From: Albidovulum sp.
Lineage (GTDB): Bacteria; Pseudomonadota; Alphaproteobacteria; Rhodobacterales; Rhodobacteraceae
DNA: 64,000 nucleotides
Direction of reading: 5' to 3'
Assembly (NCBI GenBank): GCA_026989275.1
Contig: JALSJQ010000006.1
Span: 41,935-105,934, forward strand
Each line of letters opens with the position of its first letter. The stretch's first letter is position 1. Made by a program: the position numbers and the translations under genes. Shown piece after piece: positions 44,463 to 56,099 of the stretch. Below the pieces are notes generated by a model that searched no databases, had not been told where the DNA came from, and saw only the letters and a program-made list of their open reading frames with translations.

Positions 44463-45605
44463 ATGGCCGAACTCAGGAAAACACCCCTTCATGATCTTCA
44501 CGTGGAGCTGGGGGCCCGCATGGTGCCCTTCGCCGGCTGGGAGATGCCGGTGCAATATCCGTCCGGGGTCATGGCCGAGCATCGCCACACCCGCGCGAAG
44601 GCCGGGCTCTTCGATGTTTCCCATATGGGGCAGCTGACGATTCGTCCCCCGGCCGGGGGGGGCTGGGAGGAGGTGGCCGCCGCGCTCGAGACGGTGCTGC
44701 CCCAGTCGGTGCTGGGGCTGAAGGACGGGCGCCAGCGCTATGGCTTCCTGACCAACGATCAGGGCGGCATCATCGACGATCTGATGTTCGCCCGGCGCGG
44801 CGATCACGCCTTCGTGGTCGTCAATGCCGCCCGGTGCGATGTCGATCTTGCCCATCTGGCGCGGACGATCGGGGCGAAGGTGACGATCGAACCGCTCCGG
44901 GGCCGGGCGCTTCTGGCGCTCCAGGGCCCCTCGGCCGAAGCGGCGCTCGCCCGTCTTTCCCCGGAGGTTGCCGGGATGCGCTTCATGGATGTGCGGACGC
45001 TCACCCTCGATGTGGCCGGGGGGGTGCCGGCTCTCGTGTCGCGTTCGGGGTATACCGGCGAGGACGGTTTCGAGATCTCGCTGCCCGCGGAAAGCGCCGA
45101 GACCGTGGCCCGGGCGCTTCTCGACATGGAGGAGGTGGCGCCGATCGGACTCGGCGCCCGAGACAGCCTGCGCCTCGAGGCCGGGCTCTGCCTTTACGGC
45201 AACGACATCGACGAGACGACGACCCCCGTGGAAGCCGCGCTCGAATGGGCGATCCAGAAGCCGCGCCGCCGGGGTGGTGACCGTGCAGGCGGCTTTCCCG
45301 GTGCCGAGGTGATCCTCGCCCAGCTCGAGGCCGGGGCGCCACGCCGCCGGGTCGGACTCCTGCCCGAAGGACGCGCGCCGATGCGCCAGGGCACGCCGTT
45401 GCGGCCCGAGGGCGCCGAAGGGGCGCCGGTCGGCACCATCACCTCGGGCGGCTTCGGGCCGACCGCCGAACGGCCCGTCGCCATGGGCTACGTGCCGGCG
45501 GCGCTGGCCGCGGCGGGCACGCGGCTCGAGGGTGAGGTGCGGGGGAAATGGCGGCCGGTCGCGGTGGCCGATCTGCCCTTCGTCCCCCATCGCTACAGGC
45601 GTTGA
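44463..45605 (+). CDS. gcvT: Glycine cleavage system T protein (aminomethyltransferase)
   Basis: A 380-residue folate-dependent enzyme that releases ammonia from the lipoyl-bound aminomethyl group and forms methylene-THF. Seen: [34 protein letters not shown], the folate-binding region [14 protein letters not shown] with its Glu, and the C-terminal [11 protein letters not shown]. The start at 44463 follows GGGAGGACAGGG. It is first in gcvT-gcvH-gcvP behind the riboswitch. Confidence 0.96.
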   Translation: MAELRKTPLHDLHVELGARMVPFAGWEMPVQYPSGVMAEHRHTRAKAGLFDVSHMGQLTIRPPAGGGWEEVAAALETVLPQSVLGLKDGRQRYGFLTNDQGGIIDDLMFARRGDHAFVVVNAARCDVDLAHLARTIGAKVTIEPLRGRALLALQGPSAEAALARLSPEVAGMRFMDVRTLTLDVAGGVPALVSRSGYTGEDGFEISLPAESAETVARALLDMEEVAPIGLGARDSLRLEAGLCLYGNDIDETTTPVEAALEWAIQKPRRRGGDRAGGFPGAEVILAQLEAGAPRRRVGLLPEGRAPMRQGTPLRPEGAEGAPVGTITSGGFGPTAERPVAMGYVPAALAAAGTRLEGEVRGKWRPVAVADLPFVPHRYRR

Positions 45606-45699
45606 CTGCCCGCGGGGCGCCGTCGCGCTTCGCTCTTGTGCGGAGCGGCCGGCAAGGAAGATCCGCCGACAAGGAAGATTCGAAGGAAAGGAACGAGAG

Positions 45700-46074
45700 A
45701 TGCTGATCGTGAAATACACCCCGGAGCACGAATGGCTCGAATACAATGGCGAGGTCGTGACCGTCGGCATTACCGAGCACGCCGCCGAACAGCTCGGCGA
45801 CGTGGTCTTCGTCGAGCTCCCCGAGGAGGACACCTCCGTCACCAAGGGGGACGAAGTGGTGGTGATCGAGAGCGTCAAGGCCGCGGCCGACATTCTCGCG
45901 CCGATGGACGGGGTAATCACCGAGGTCAACTCCCTGCTCGAGGACGAACCCGAACTCGTGAGCAAGGACCCTCTCGGCCAGGGCTGGTTCTTCAGGATGA
46001 AGCCCGCCGACCCGGCCGATCTCGACCAGTACATGGACGAGGCCGAATACAAGGCCCATATCGCCGGCAGCTGA
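45700..46074 (+). CDS. gcvH: Glycine cleavage system H protein
   Basis: A 124-residue lipoyl carrier protein shuttling the aminomethyl intermediate between P and T proteins. [20 protein letters not shown] is the N-terminal signature and the lipoylated lysine is K60 in [15 protein letters not shown]. Length is normal. The start at 45700 follows GAAGGAAAGGAACGAG. It lies 94 bases after gcvT. Confidence 0.97.
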   Translation: MLIVKYTPEHEWLEYNGEVVTVGITEHAAEQLGDVVFVELPEEDTSVTKGDEVVVIESVKAAADILAPMDGVITEVNSLLEDEPELVSKDPLGQGWFFRMKPADPADLDQYMDEAEYKAHIAGS

Positions 46075-46214
46075 GGCGCCGCCGCGGCGCGCGGCCCGGC
46101 GAGGGGCCGGCCGCGGGGCCCTGCCGCCTGCGCCGGCCGGCTGGCGCGCCGTTCGCCTTTCCCCCGCGTCACGATTTCCGGCCCGTTCCCTGCCTTTCGA
46201 TGGAGAGCCTGCCG

Positions 46215-49067
<2,853 letters not shown>

Positions 49068-49153
49068 GGGTGTGCGGGGTCTTTCCCGTTTCCTTGGAGA
49101 GGCCGGTCGCAGGTCCTGCCCGCGGGCGCTCTTGAACCGCCCGCGACCGCTCC

Positions 49154-49175
49154 CATATTCGTGAAGTCGAATATG
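49154..49175. promoter_or_regulatory. Perfect palindrome, ATTC-N8-GAAT, upstream of trxC
   Basis: An 8-bp inverted repeat CATATTCG-TGAAGT-CGAATATG, 55 bases before the trxC ATG, in an AT-rich pocket of GC-rich DNA. Its core is ATTC-N8-GAAT, which as I recall is the operator reported for the ArsR-type persulfide sensor SqrR of Rhodobacter. Operator identity is inference. Confidence 0.6.
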
Positions 49176-49229
49176 TCGCGCCGGAAACGGGGCCGCCGGG
49201 GCCGCGGGCGCGGATGAAGGAGAGACGGA

Positions 49230-49673
49230 ATGAGCGACAGGATGAAGCTGACCTGCCTCAGATGCGGCACGGTCAACGGGTTTCCCGCCGACAAGCTGTC
49301 GGCCGGGCCGAAGTGTTCGAACTGCAAGACTCCGCTGGCGGACGGGCGGGTGATGGATATCACCCCGAAGATCCTCGACAAGGCGGCGAAGAACGATTCG
49401 CTGCCGCTGGTGGTCGATTTCTGGGCCTCCTGGTGCGGCCCATGCCGGATGATGGCGCCCGAATTCGAGAAGGCGGCACGCGAGCTCAAGGGGAAGGCCC
49501 GTTTCGCCAAGCTCAACACCGAGAAACATCCCGACATCTCGATGCGCTTCAACATCCGCGGCATCCCCTCGATGCTGATCTTCTCCGGCGGGCGCGAGAT
49601 CGCCCGCCAGGCCGGGGCGATGCCGGCGGCGGGGATCGTCGCCTTCGTGCGCAACGGCGCGCAGAGGCGCTGA
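49230..49673 (+). CDS. trxC: Thioredoxin TrxC (zinc-ribbon thioredoxin 2)
   Basis: A 147-residue cytoplasmic thioredoxin with an N-terminal zinc ribbon (C9-x2-C12, C29-x2-C32) and the active site FWASWCGPC (C69, C72), followed by IRGIPSMLIFSGG with the cis-Pro. Reduces protein disulfides; TrxC proteins are commonly induced by oxidative or sulfide stress. The start at 49230 follows AAGGAGAGACGG. A clean palindrome lies upstream and a T-tailed hairpin downstream, so it is its own unit. Confidence 0.95.
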   Translation: MSDRMKLTCLRCGTVNGFPADKLSAGPKCSNCKTPLADGRVMDITPKILDKAAKNDSLPLVVDFWASWCGPCRMMAPEFEKAARELKGKARFAKLNTEKHPDISMRFNIRGIPSMLIFSGGREIARQAGAMPAAGIVAFVRNGAQRR

Positions 49674-49734
49674 GCCTCGCGAGCGCGCGGCGGCCGGGGC
49701 CGCCGGCAGGACTTGTCCTTCGATCGGCTGCCGG

Positions 49735-49759
49735 GGCCTCCGCGCGGGCGGAGGCCTTT
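49735..49759 (+). terminator. Terminator after trxC
   Basis: A perfect 9-bp stem GGCCTCCGC / GCGGAGGCC (49735-49743 and 49748-49756) with a 4-base loop, followed by TTT. Confidence 0.7.
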
Positions 49760-49801
49760 CCCGTTCCGGTCGGCAAATGCGCCCTTCCAGCCTTCTCCCT
49801 C

Positions 49802-49830
49802 TTGACAAGCCGCGCCGCAAGCGACAGATG
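49802..49830 (+). promoter_or_regulatory. Promoter of tRNA-Ala
   Basis: A perfect -35 TTGACA at 49802-49807, a 17-base spacer, and a weak -10 CAGATG at 49825-49830, with the tRNA beginning 11 bases later. Confidence 0.6.
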
Positions 49831-49840
49831 GAGCCGCGAC

Positions 49841-49916
49841 GGGGCCGTAGCTCAGATGGGAGAGCGCAGCATTCGCATTGCTGAGGTCAGGGGTTCGATT
49901 CCCCTCGGCTCCACCA
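49841..49916 (+). tRNA. tRNA-Ala (anticodon CGC)
   Basis: A 76-base cloverleaf including the encoded CCA. The acceptor stem GGGGCCG pairs with CGGCTCC and contains the G3-U70 wobble that defines alanine identity. The D-arm is AGCTCAGATGGGAGAGC, the anticodon arm CAGCA-TTCGCAT-TGCTG gives anticodon CGC for codon GCG, and the T-arm has GGTTCGATT. It marks the left border of the accessory region. Confidence 0.97.
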
Positions 49917-49924
49917 ACCCCGCA

Positions 49925-49952
49925 AGGCCAGCCCACCCGGGTTGGCCTTTTT
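49925..49952 (+). terminator. Terminator after tRNA-Ala
   Basis: A 10-bp stem (one G-T pair) AGGCCAGCCC / GGGTTGGCCT around ACCC, followed by TTTTT with no gap (last two arm bases included). A classical intrinsic terminator. Confidence 0.85.
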
Positions 49953-50276
49953 CGTTGGGGAAGGCTTTGTATTCCCGGGGGTTCTTGCGGAAAGCTGCGG
50001 ACTTCGAGAGCCGGCCATCCACCCTCTCCAGCCCGGGATTTCTCTCTGATCTGGCCATTCCTCTCTGCTTTCGAGAAGGTGAGCATGAGGCGAAGTCCGG
50101 AAGTCCACAGCCGAATAATATTTGTAATCAACAAGTTAGACGCGGACGAATCGAAGGGTTAGATGGCATGATTTGCTACCCGGAGGGGATACCACTTCGC
50201 TCAGGATTCATATCAGGTGTTTCTTTTTGTAGGTAATAATTAGCAAATACCGACACAATGAAACATACTGCTGTGC
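49953..50276. other. Island-edge spacer, composition shift
   Basis: About 320 bases. The first part is moderately GC-rich without a gene; from about 50110 it turns AT-rich (AATAATATTTGTAATC, then TAATAATTAGCAAATA near 50240). The AT-rich end probably carries the promoter of the abiEi-like gene. No integrase remnant was recognised. Confidence 0.5.
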
Positions 50277-50876
50277 ATGAGCGACACCTACCAACGCATT
50301 CTGGAGCTTGCACATACGCATGGGCTCATTCGCCCCCGCGATCTTGCGGCACTAGAACTGCCCCGTGTTGCGCTGACACGGCTGGTGCGGCAAGGACGGC
50401 TTTCTCGCGTTGGTCGCGGCCTCTACTCGCTCCCGAACCGCCCCGCATCGGAGCATAACGCACTGACTGAATTCGGGCGCAGGCACCCGCGTGCCATCGT
50501 CTGCCTGCTCTCCGCGTTGCGTTTTCACAACATCACCACGCAATCGCCATTCGAGGTATGGATCGCCATCCCGAACAAGGCTCGAGCGCCTCGAATGGAC
50601 TATCCACCACTGCGCATCGTCCGTTTCTCCGATCCCCTGCTGACGGAAGGCGTCGACGAACACCTGATCGACAGTGTTCCGGTACGCATCACCGGCGTCG
50701 CGAGAACGGTGGCTGACTGCTTCAAGTACCGTAACAAGATTGGTCGGGATATCGCACTGGAAGCGCTGCGGGAAGCCTGGAGCGAAAGACGCACCGGATT
50801 GGAAGACCTATGGCATTTCGCCAAGCTGTGCCGTGTGGCCAACGTCATGCGACCCTATCTGGAGAGCCTGATGTGA
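50277..50876 (+). CDS. AbiEi-family type IV antitoxin / transcriptional regulator
   Basis: A 199-residue protein. The N-terminal winged helix-turn-helix (LIRPRDLAALELPRVALTRL, then RVGRGLYSLP) is the AbiEi signature. A C-terminal antitoxin domain follows, with FRNKIG-like sequence (DCFKYRNKIGRDIALEALRE). AbiEi proteins repress their own operon and counter the AbiEii nucleotidyltransferase toxin. Here the toxin gene is missing except for a possible 21-codon remnant, and a giant NACHT gene follows, all overlapping. AbiEi may therefore now regulate the NACHT gene. The start at 50277 gives the usual family length. Confidence 0.87.
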   Translation: MSDTYQRILELAHTHGLIRPRDLAALELPRVALTRLVRQGRLSRVGRGLYSLPNRPASEHNALTEFGRRHPRAIVCLLSALRFHNITTQSPFEVWIAIPNKARAPRMDYPPLRIVRFSDPLLTEGVDEHLIDSVPVRITGVARTVADCFKYRNKIGRDIALEALREAWSERRTGLEDLWHFAKLCRVANVMRPYLESLM

Positions 50877-50938
50877 GCAACCGGAGCACTGCCGACTCGG
50901 TCCTTGCACGACTGCTTGCCAAAGGCCGCACCGAATGA
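50873..50938 (+). pseudogene. Possible AbiEii toxin remnant (N-terminal 21 codons)
   Basis: A GTG-started frame overlapping the abiEi stop as GTGA and ending in a TGA that overlaps the next ATG. It encodes 21 residues ending SVLARLLAKGRTE, which resembles the conserved start of AbiEii toxins (an (A/R)-RLL-x-x-A-(R/K) helix). No nucleotidyltransferase motif follows. It may be a degraded toxin, or a short coupling peptide that hands ribosomes to the NACHT gene. Identification is tentative because of its length. Confidence 0.4.
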
Positions 50939-53900
50939 CCATCCTGAGAACCGACATCGAAAGGGCACTCGATGAGCTCGCCTCCCAAGAGGAGGGGATG
51001 CGTTTTCAGGGGCTGGCGGTAGTACTCGGCAAGAAGCGCTGGCCCGAACTGATCGCCTGTGAGCGCAAGAACGATCTTGGCCTCGATGCCTACGCGCCCG
51101 CAACCCTGACTCCGGAGAAAATCGGAAAGGGGCTTTCTGCATCGATCACTCCAACGTTGGAGAAGATTTCTGGCGACGCGGCGAAAGCCAAGAAGAACTT
51201 TTCTGACCTGAAGGCTCTCCTCTTCGTGACGTCTGGCAAAGTGGGCAACCTCAAACAAAAGGAATGGAAAAAGGCAATTCAGAAAGATCATTGTCTCGAA
51301 CTTCACATCATCTCGCGCGAGGACATCATCGTCGAAATGATGATGCCGGAGAACGCCTCGCTCCGTGCCAGCTTCCTTCACCTCGATATCGATGCCGAAC
51401 CGCAGGTCGCAGACCTCATTGAAAGGGCGAGGCGCGCTGCCGACGCTGTCACGCGAACGTGGGCTGCCAAGACTAAAGGGCATCCGCTCATTGAGCTCAC
51501 AGCAGAGCGGCTTGACCCGAATGGCGCAGAGTCTGCTGACGTGCTGTCGCTGGAGCAGATCTATCAAGCGCTCTTACAGAGCCGCCGCATCGTTCTCGAA
51601 GGGCCCGCCGGCTGCGGGAAAACCACGACACTGATACAGCTCGCGCAACGCGCGAGCACCACCGGTACGCCGTTTATCGTCGAATTTCCGGCGTGGACGT
51701 CCTCGCACCGGGGGATCCTCGAATACATAGCCGGCATGTCCGCATTCCAGGCCGAAGGTCTCACAGCCGCCGACCTCGCCCGCGTGCAGCAAACAGAACC
51801 TTTCCTGTTTTTGTTGAACGGTTGGAATGAAATTGCGGAGTCGAATTCCGTGCAGGCGGACAACGCACTCCGGGAGCTGGAACGGGAATTTCCGAGCGCA
51901 GGCATCATCATCGCAACGCGCACCCACCATTTGACGCCGCCGCTTCCCGGCGCCTTGCGGCTGCGATTGTTGCGCCTGCGGCGCACGCAGCGGGCCGCTT
52001 ATCTGGCGGCCCGCCTTGGCGCGAAAGGCGCCGAGCTTAGTGCCCGCATTGATGCCGACCAGTCACTCGACGAGCTAACCCGCACGCCATTCATCCTCTC
52101 GGAAGTCGCTTCACTGTTTGAAGCCGGCGCCGAAATTCCCACCACGAAAATCGGAATCATAGCCCAAGTTCTCCGTTTGCAGGAACGACGCGAAGAACAC
52201 AGAAACGCGCTGCAAACAGCACCGATTCATGGCCGGCAAACGGACTACCTGAAAGCCCTCGCAACAGAGATGACCCTCCACGGTGCGGTGGCATTGCCCG
52301 AGGCTGATGCCCGCGCTGTCGTTTCTTCCGTCGCACAAAAGCTTACGGACTGTGGGCAGATTGAGCCGGTAGGAGCGCCAGCGGTTCTTGCGACGCTCAC
52401 GGCACACCACGTTCTTGAGCGCGTCGACTACCCGCAAACGGCGTTTCAATTCGAGCATCAGCAGATTCAGGAGTACTACGCTGCGCTCGATGTCCGCGCA
52501 CGGCTTCTCGACCTGCAGGAGGATGACCACGACGCAACCGGCCGCTTCATGGCCGATTACGTGAACGATCCCGCATGGGCCGAACCGCTCCGTATGATCG
52601 CCGAGACGTTTGCCGAGCAGACCGGCGAGGGCGAAACCGACAAACTAAACACCAGCACCGGCGAGAAGCTGGTGACGATGGCGCTAGCCGTCGACCTCGT
52701 ATTCGCCAGCGAGCTCGCGCGGCTTTGCGGTGCGGCCGTCTGGAATGAGGTTCGCGCGGCCGTCGGCGAGCGCATCCGCGCCGTTTACGCGATCCGCGAC
52801 GGCCACTTTCGGCAGTATGCCATTGCCGCCATGCTCGCCACCGGCGCGGACGACTTCAGCGACATCATCGTGCCGCTTTTGTCGGGACAAGACCAACAAA
52901 CACGGCTCCGCACATACCGGCTCTGGCCGGATATCCAGGTCTCGTCGCTTGGACCGAACTGGCGCGAGCATGTGCGCGGCTGGAGCGAGGAGGCACGAGC
53001 GGATTTCGTCTCCGAACTGCTACATCATCGTATCGATGGCGAGATCGCCGCCTTCGCTGCCGAGGACAAGAGCGTCGCGGTAAAGAAGGCCGCGGTCTCT
53101 GGCCTCATGTGGACCGGCTCTGACGACGCGCTGACCCGCGTCCTCGAGTCGATGGATAAGCAGACATTCGAGGAGGTCTCGCGCCAAAACGCCGACCGCA
53201 TGCCCGCAGCCCTCAGGCCCAAGACCATCGCGGCAATGCGGAAATTCATCGAGAGCAGCACGGACCATCCCGCCTGCCTGCGAACTGCGCTCGATTTGAT
53301 CGATTTTGGCGAGACAGGCATGGACGGCGTCATCAAGGATGCACTGGTGGCGCTGTCCGCCGGCGACATGCGCAATCTGGGTTCGCACTACATCCAGCCG
53401 GCGCTCGAGCATTTGCGCAAGACCGATCCCGCCTGGGTGAGCGAATGGGTGGCTACCCAGGTTGCCGAAGGCGTCCTCTACGACCACGAGTATTGGTTGC
53501 CGTTTGCCACAGACATTCCCGACGATCTCGTCGAGAAATCCCTGCAACGCCTCGAGACCGAAGACCTCAAAAACAGGCACTTCGGCGGCATGATTGCCGT
53601 CATTGCCGCGCGTGCAGACGCCAACCTTGCGGCGCGCGTGTTTGCAAGGCTGCGCGAGCTGCGGTGCCGGGTGGATGCGGAGCCTGGCGTGCGGCACGAA
53701 CTTGAGTGGCAGGTGATGCGCCAACTGGAAGTTATGTTCCATCACCTTCCCGACGATATTGCTGTGGCTGGCCTTCTCTCGTCCGTTACTAGCGGCGATC
53801 CGCTCGACATCAAAGTCGCAATCGGCCTTTTGAGCAGAGTTGCCAGATCGGACGTGGAACCCCTGCGCATCACGGACGATAAACTGAAGGCACGCCTTCG

Positions 53901-55443
53901 GATCTACCTAAAAAGTAGCGTCGACATCATCCTGCGCCAAGACGACTTCAACGGCGAAGATAAAGCCAACCTGGCCTCGTCGATCGCGCAAGTCGGAAAA
54001 CCCGAAGATATGGCTGACCTGGTGAGGCTTATCCATGCTGATATCGAGAGGGTACGCCGAGGACGGGCTGCTCGCGCTGCCGGCGACCATGGACCTATCG
54101 GAAATGGCGGCTGCATAAGCTACGCTAGCTGGCACATCGCCGCCGTCATGCACCTTGATCCGGATGGCGCCGAGCAGGTACTCATTGACCTGCTTGCCGA
54201 ACCGGAATACCTCTCCGACGTGGCTGCTGCAATGGCGCGTGACTTCTTGCCAAAGCCGGAACACCCCTTCGGTCAGGCATTCCGTTACGACTTAATGTGG
54301 GCCACACGTGAAGGTCGCACTCCACCGACCGGCGACGGCCGGCGGCGCTCACGTTTTGCCGCCGCACTCAATGCAGAAATCAAGCGATTGCGAGAGCAGA
54401 ACCAAGACGGGAAACACGCTGTAGGGCTGAAAGAGCTCGCAAAGGCGCTTGCTGCAATTGACGGCAGCGATTCCGCGTCAGCGGTGCTCGACGTGATTGC
54501 CACGCCTGGCCAATGGGACCAATACACCTGTCTCGACGCCGCCGAACGCCTATTGATAGCCGGTGTCGTCTTGCCCACGGCCACCGTGTTCGCTCTGGTC
54601 GATTCCGTACTCGAGCGGACAGAGAAATGGATGCAGGATTCAGACAGGTATCTTTTGCGTCGCGTCCTCGCGCTCTGCCCCTTCGTCGATGATCCTGCTG
54701 CAGGGATCGCCAAGATGCGTGATGTGCTTTCCAAACGGCAGCTGTGGGGACACGAACTGCGGGAGCTCGTCACTGCTCTCGGTGAGAGCCGATCGGATTC
54801 CGCCGTCGATCTTCTGTACGAGCTCGCGTCCGATGAGACGACGTTCAAGCAGTGCGAGGACAATTTTATCAATGCTCTCGCTGCACTCGACACGCCGCAT
54901 GCACGCGAACTGCTGCTGGGTTTTGTCGATCCGGATATTCGTGGTATCGCGCTGGCACACCGTCCTCACCGCGAGGACGTTCTGGTCACACGACTCACGG
55001 AGCTGGCCGACCGTAGGCCCGAGGTGGCCACGCGGCTGCGAAATTTGTGCGAACGCGACCTGCCAGAACTCAATCGGCATGTCCTCTCGAAAGTAATGAA
55101 CCGGCTCGAAACGCCCGAAGCTCTCGAAGCAAATCTGAACCTGATCGATGACGCTAAGCCATCGCCGGTTCCGCGAGGCATTTGGGACCAACTCGAAACC
55201 GCTTTCTTCGAGCGACGCCCCTATGGGCAAACTCCCAACGTCTTCACGCAACACGCACGGGCGTCAAACGAACTGCGCGTCCGGCTGTTCAGAATGGCGA
55301 TTGGGGACGAGAAACGACGGAAGTCTGCCTCCATGCTTCTCGGTCAAATCGAGGAATGGCGCTTGGAGCATGGTAGGCCGACGGGTGAACCGCGTCATCC
55401 CGATCTCGCATCCGGCCATTCATGGCCACCCGAGGAGTCCTGA
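50935..55443 (+). CDS. Giant NACHT-type STAND NTPase, candidate antiphage defence protein
   Basis: A 1502-residue protein. Residues about 1-165 resemble a restriction-endonuclease-like fold (KNDLGLDAYA near 45-54; GK at 101-102), but the PD-(D/E)xK set is not clear. The NTPase has Walker A GPAGCGKT (223-230), the NACHT-type Walker B FLFLLNGWNEI (290-300) and sensor-like IIIATRTHH (324-332). A winged-helix region follows with FEHQQIQEYYAAL, and from about residue 600 to the end there are Leu/Ala-rich helical repeats of HEAT type, probably the ligand sensor. NACHT proteins of this architecture are known bacterial immune sensors. It is translationally coupled to the AbiEi unit (ATGA overlap). 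No transmembrane segment is seen. Confidence 0.8.
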   Translation: MTILRTDIERALDELASQEEGMRFQGLAVVLGKKRWPELIACERKNDLGLDAYAPATLTPEKIGKGLSASITPTLEKISGDAAKAKKNFSDLKALLFVTSGKVGNLKQKEWKKAIQKDHCLELHIISREDIIVEMMMPENASLRASFLHLDIDAEPQVADLIERARRAADAVTRTWAAKTKGHPLIELTAERLDPNGAESADVLSLEQIYQALLQSRRIVLEGPAGCGKTTTLIQLAQRASTTGTPFIVEFPAWTSSHRGILEYIAGMSAFQAEGLTAADLARVQQTEPFLFLLNGWNEIAESNSVQADNALRELEREFPSAGIIIATRTHHLTPPLPGALRLRLLRLRRTQRAAYLAARLGAKGAELSARIDADQSLDELTRTPFILSEVASLFEAGAEIPTTKIGIIAQVLRLQERREEHRNALQTAPIHGRQTDYLKALATEMTLHGAVALPEADARAVVSSVAQKLTDCGQIEPVGAPAVLATLTAHHVLERVDYPQTAFQFEHQQIQEYYAALDVRARLLDLQEDDHDATGRFMADYVNDPAWAEPLRMIAETFAEQTGEGETDKLNTSTGEKLVTMALAVDLVFASELARLCGAAVWNEVRAAVGERIRAVYAIRDGHFRQYAIAAMLATGADDFSDIIVPLLSGQDQQTRLRTYRLWPDIQVSSLGPNWREHVRGWSEEARADFVSELLHHRIDGEIAAFAAEDKSVAVKKAAVSGLMWTGSDDALTRVLESMDKQTFEEVSRQNADRMPAALRPKTIAAMRKFIESSTDHPACLRTALDLIDFGETGMDGVIKDALVALSAGDMRNLGSHYIQPALEHLRKTDPAWVSEWVATQVAEGVLYDHEYWLPFATDIPDDLVEKSLQRLETEDLKNRHFGGMIAVIAARADANLAARVFARLRELRCRVDAEPGVRHELEWQVMRQLEVMFHHLPDDIAVAGLLSSVTSGDPLDIKVAIGLLSRVARSDVEPLRITDDKLKARLRIYLKSSVDIILRQDDFNGEDKANLASSIAQVGKPEDMADLVRLIHADIERVRRGRAARAAGDHGPIGNGGCISYASWHIAAVMHLDPDGAEQVLIDLLAEPEYLSDVAAAMARDFLPKPEHPFGQAFRYDLMWATREGRTPPTGDGRRRSRFAAALNAEIKRLREQNQDGKHAVGLKELAKALAAIDGSDSASAVLDVIATPGQWDQYTCLDAAERLLIAGVVLPTATVFALVDSVLERTEKWMQDSDRYLLRRVLALCPFVDDPAAGIAKMRDVLSKRQLWGHELRELVTALGESRSDSAVDLLYELASDETTFKQCEDNFINALAALDTPHARELLLGFVDPDIRGIALAHRPHREDVLVTRLTELADRRPEVATRLRNLCERDLPELNRHVLSKVMNRLETPEALEANLNLIDDAKPSPVPRGIWDQLETAFFERRPYGQTPNVFTQHARASNELRVRLFRMAIGDEKRRKSASMLLGQIEEWRLEHGRPTGEPRHPDLASGHSWPPEES

Positions 55444-55616
55444 TTTTTCCCCTGAATCCAAATAAATGGCCCCTGGTCATCCCCATCCTAGTGGAGCATC
55501 AAATCAGTCATCAGATGCCACAGAGGTCGTCGAAGAGCCCAACCAGTTCGGATCAGAGGGAAGTTCAGGTACTCGACAGTAGGCTGACATGAGCGACTAC
55601 TGGGAGTCGAAACGAG

Positions 55617-56099
55617 TCATCTGATTATTTCAAGCAATCTCCGCTGCGCCTCCCACAACCTCGGCGGATTCACCGCCAAATCAAATATAGTCACATGATC
55701 GGGCAGCGTGTCGTCGAGTATGGCAGCCACGATGTCTGGCGCTAGGCAGGTCAGGTTGATCATGCGGCTCACATAGCTGTTATCGACGCCTTCCTTGTCG
55801 GCGATCTCCCGGAGTGAGCCAGCCTCGCCGGATTCCAGCATGGCCAGCCAGCGGTGCCCACGAGCCAACGCCAACTGCATGGGGGTGGGCGCATCGTCCC
55901 AGGGGCGTTTTGGGGCTACCCTCTCGCCACTGGGCAGCGTCACCAGCTTGCGCCGGCCCCGCTGTTTGATCCGGATCGGAACGGTGATGGCGAGCCGGCC
56001 GGCGCTGTCCTTAATGAGCTGTGCCTCACCTGCCTTTTCCACCCGCCGACCAGCGCTGGGCGAGGCGCGTTTCCTGGCTGGCTTCTTGGCGTCACTCAT
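55617..56099 (-). CDS. HTH protein of serine-recombinase module
   Basis: A 160-residue basic protein. The N-terminus is Lys/Arg-rich and LAITVPIRIKQRGRRKLV follows. A helix-turn-helix GSLREIADKEGVDNSYVSRMINLTCLAPDIV recalls the ParB/KorB-type recognition helix. Similar proteins accompany this class of recombinase in proteobacterial elements, by recall. It may bind the recombination site or regulate the operon. The ATG at 56099 overlaps the recombinase stop by ATGA. It is the last of four overlapping minus-strand genes. Confidence 0.7.
   Translation of the reverse strand: MSDAKKPARKRASPSAGRRVEKAGEAQLIKDSAGRLAITVPIRIKQRGRRKLVTLPSGERVAPKRPWDDAPTPMQLALARGHRWLAMLESGEAGSLREIADKEGVDNSYVSRMINLTCLAPDIVAAILDDTLPDHVTIFDLAVNPPRLWEAQRRLLEIIR

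Noticed and set aside
49953..50276. Tyrosine integrase remnant next to tRNA-Ala
   Set aside because: No R-H-R-Y motif or integrase-like segment could be read in any frame.
55444..55616. Small gene between the NACHT gene and the recombinase module
   Set aside because: No frame with a start, ribosome site and sensible composition; convergent 3' spacer only.
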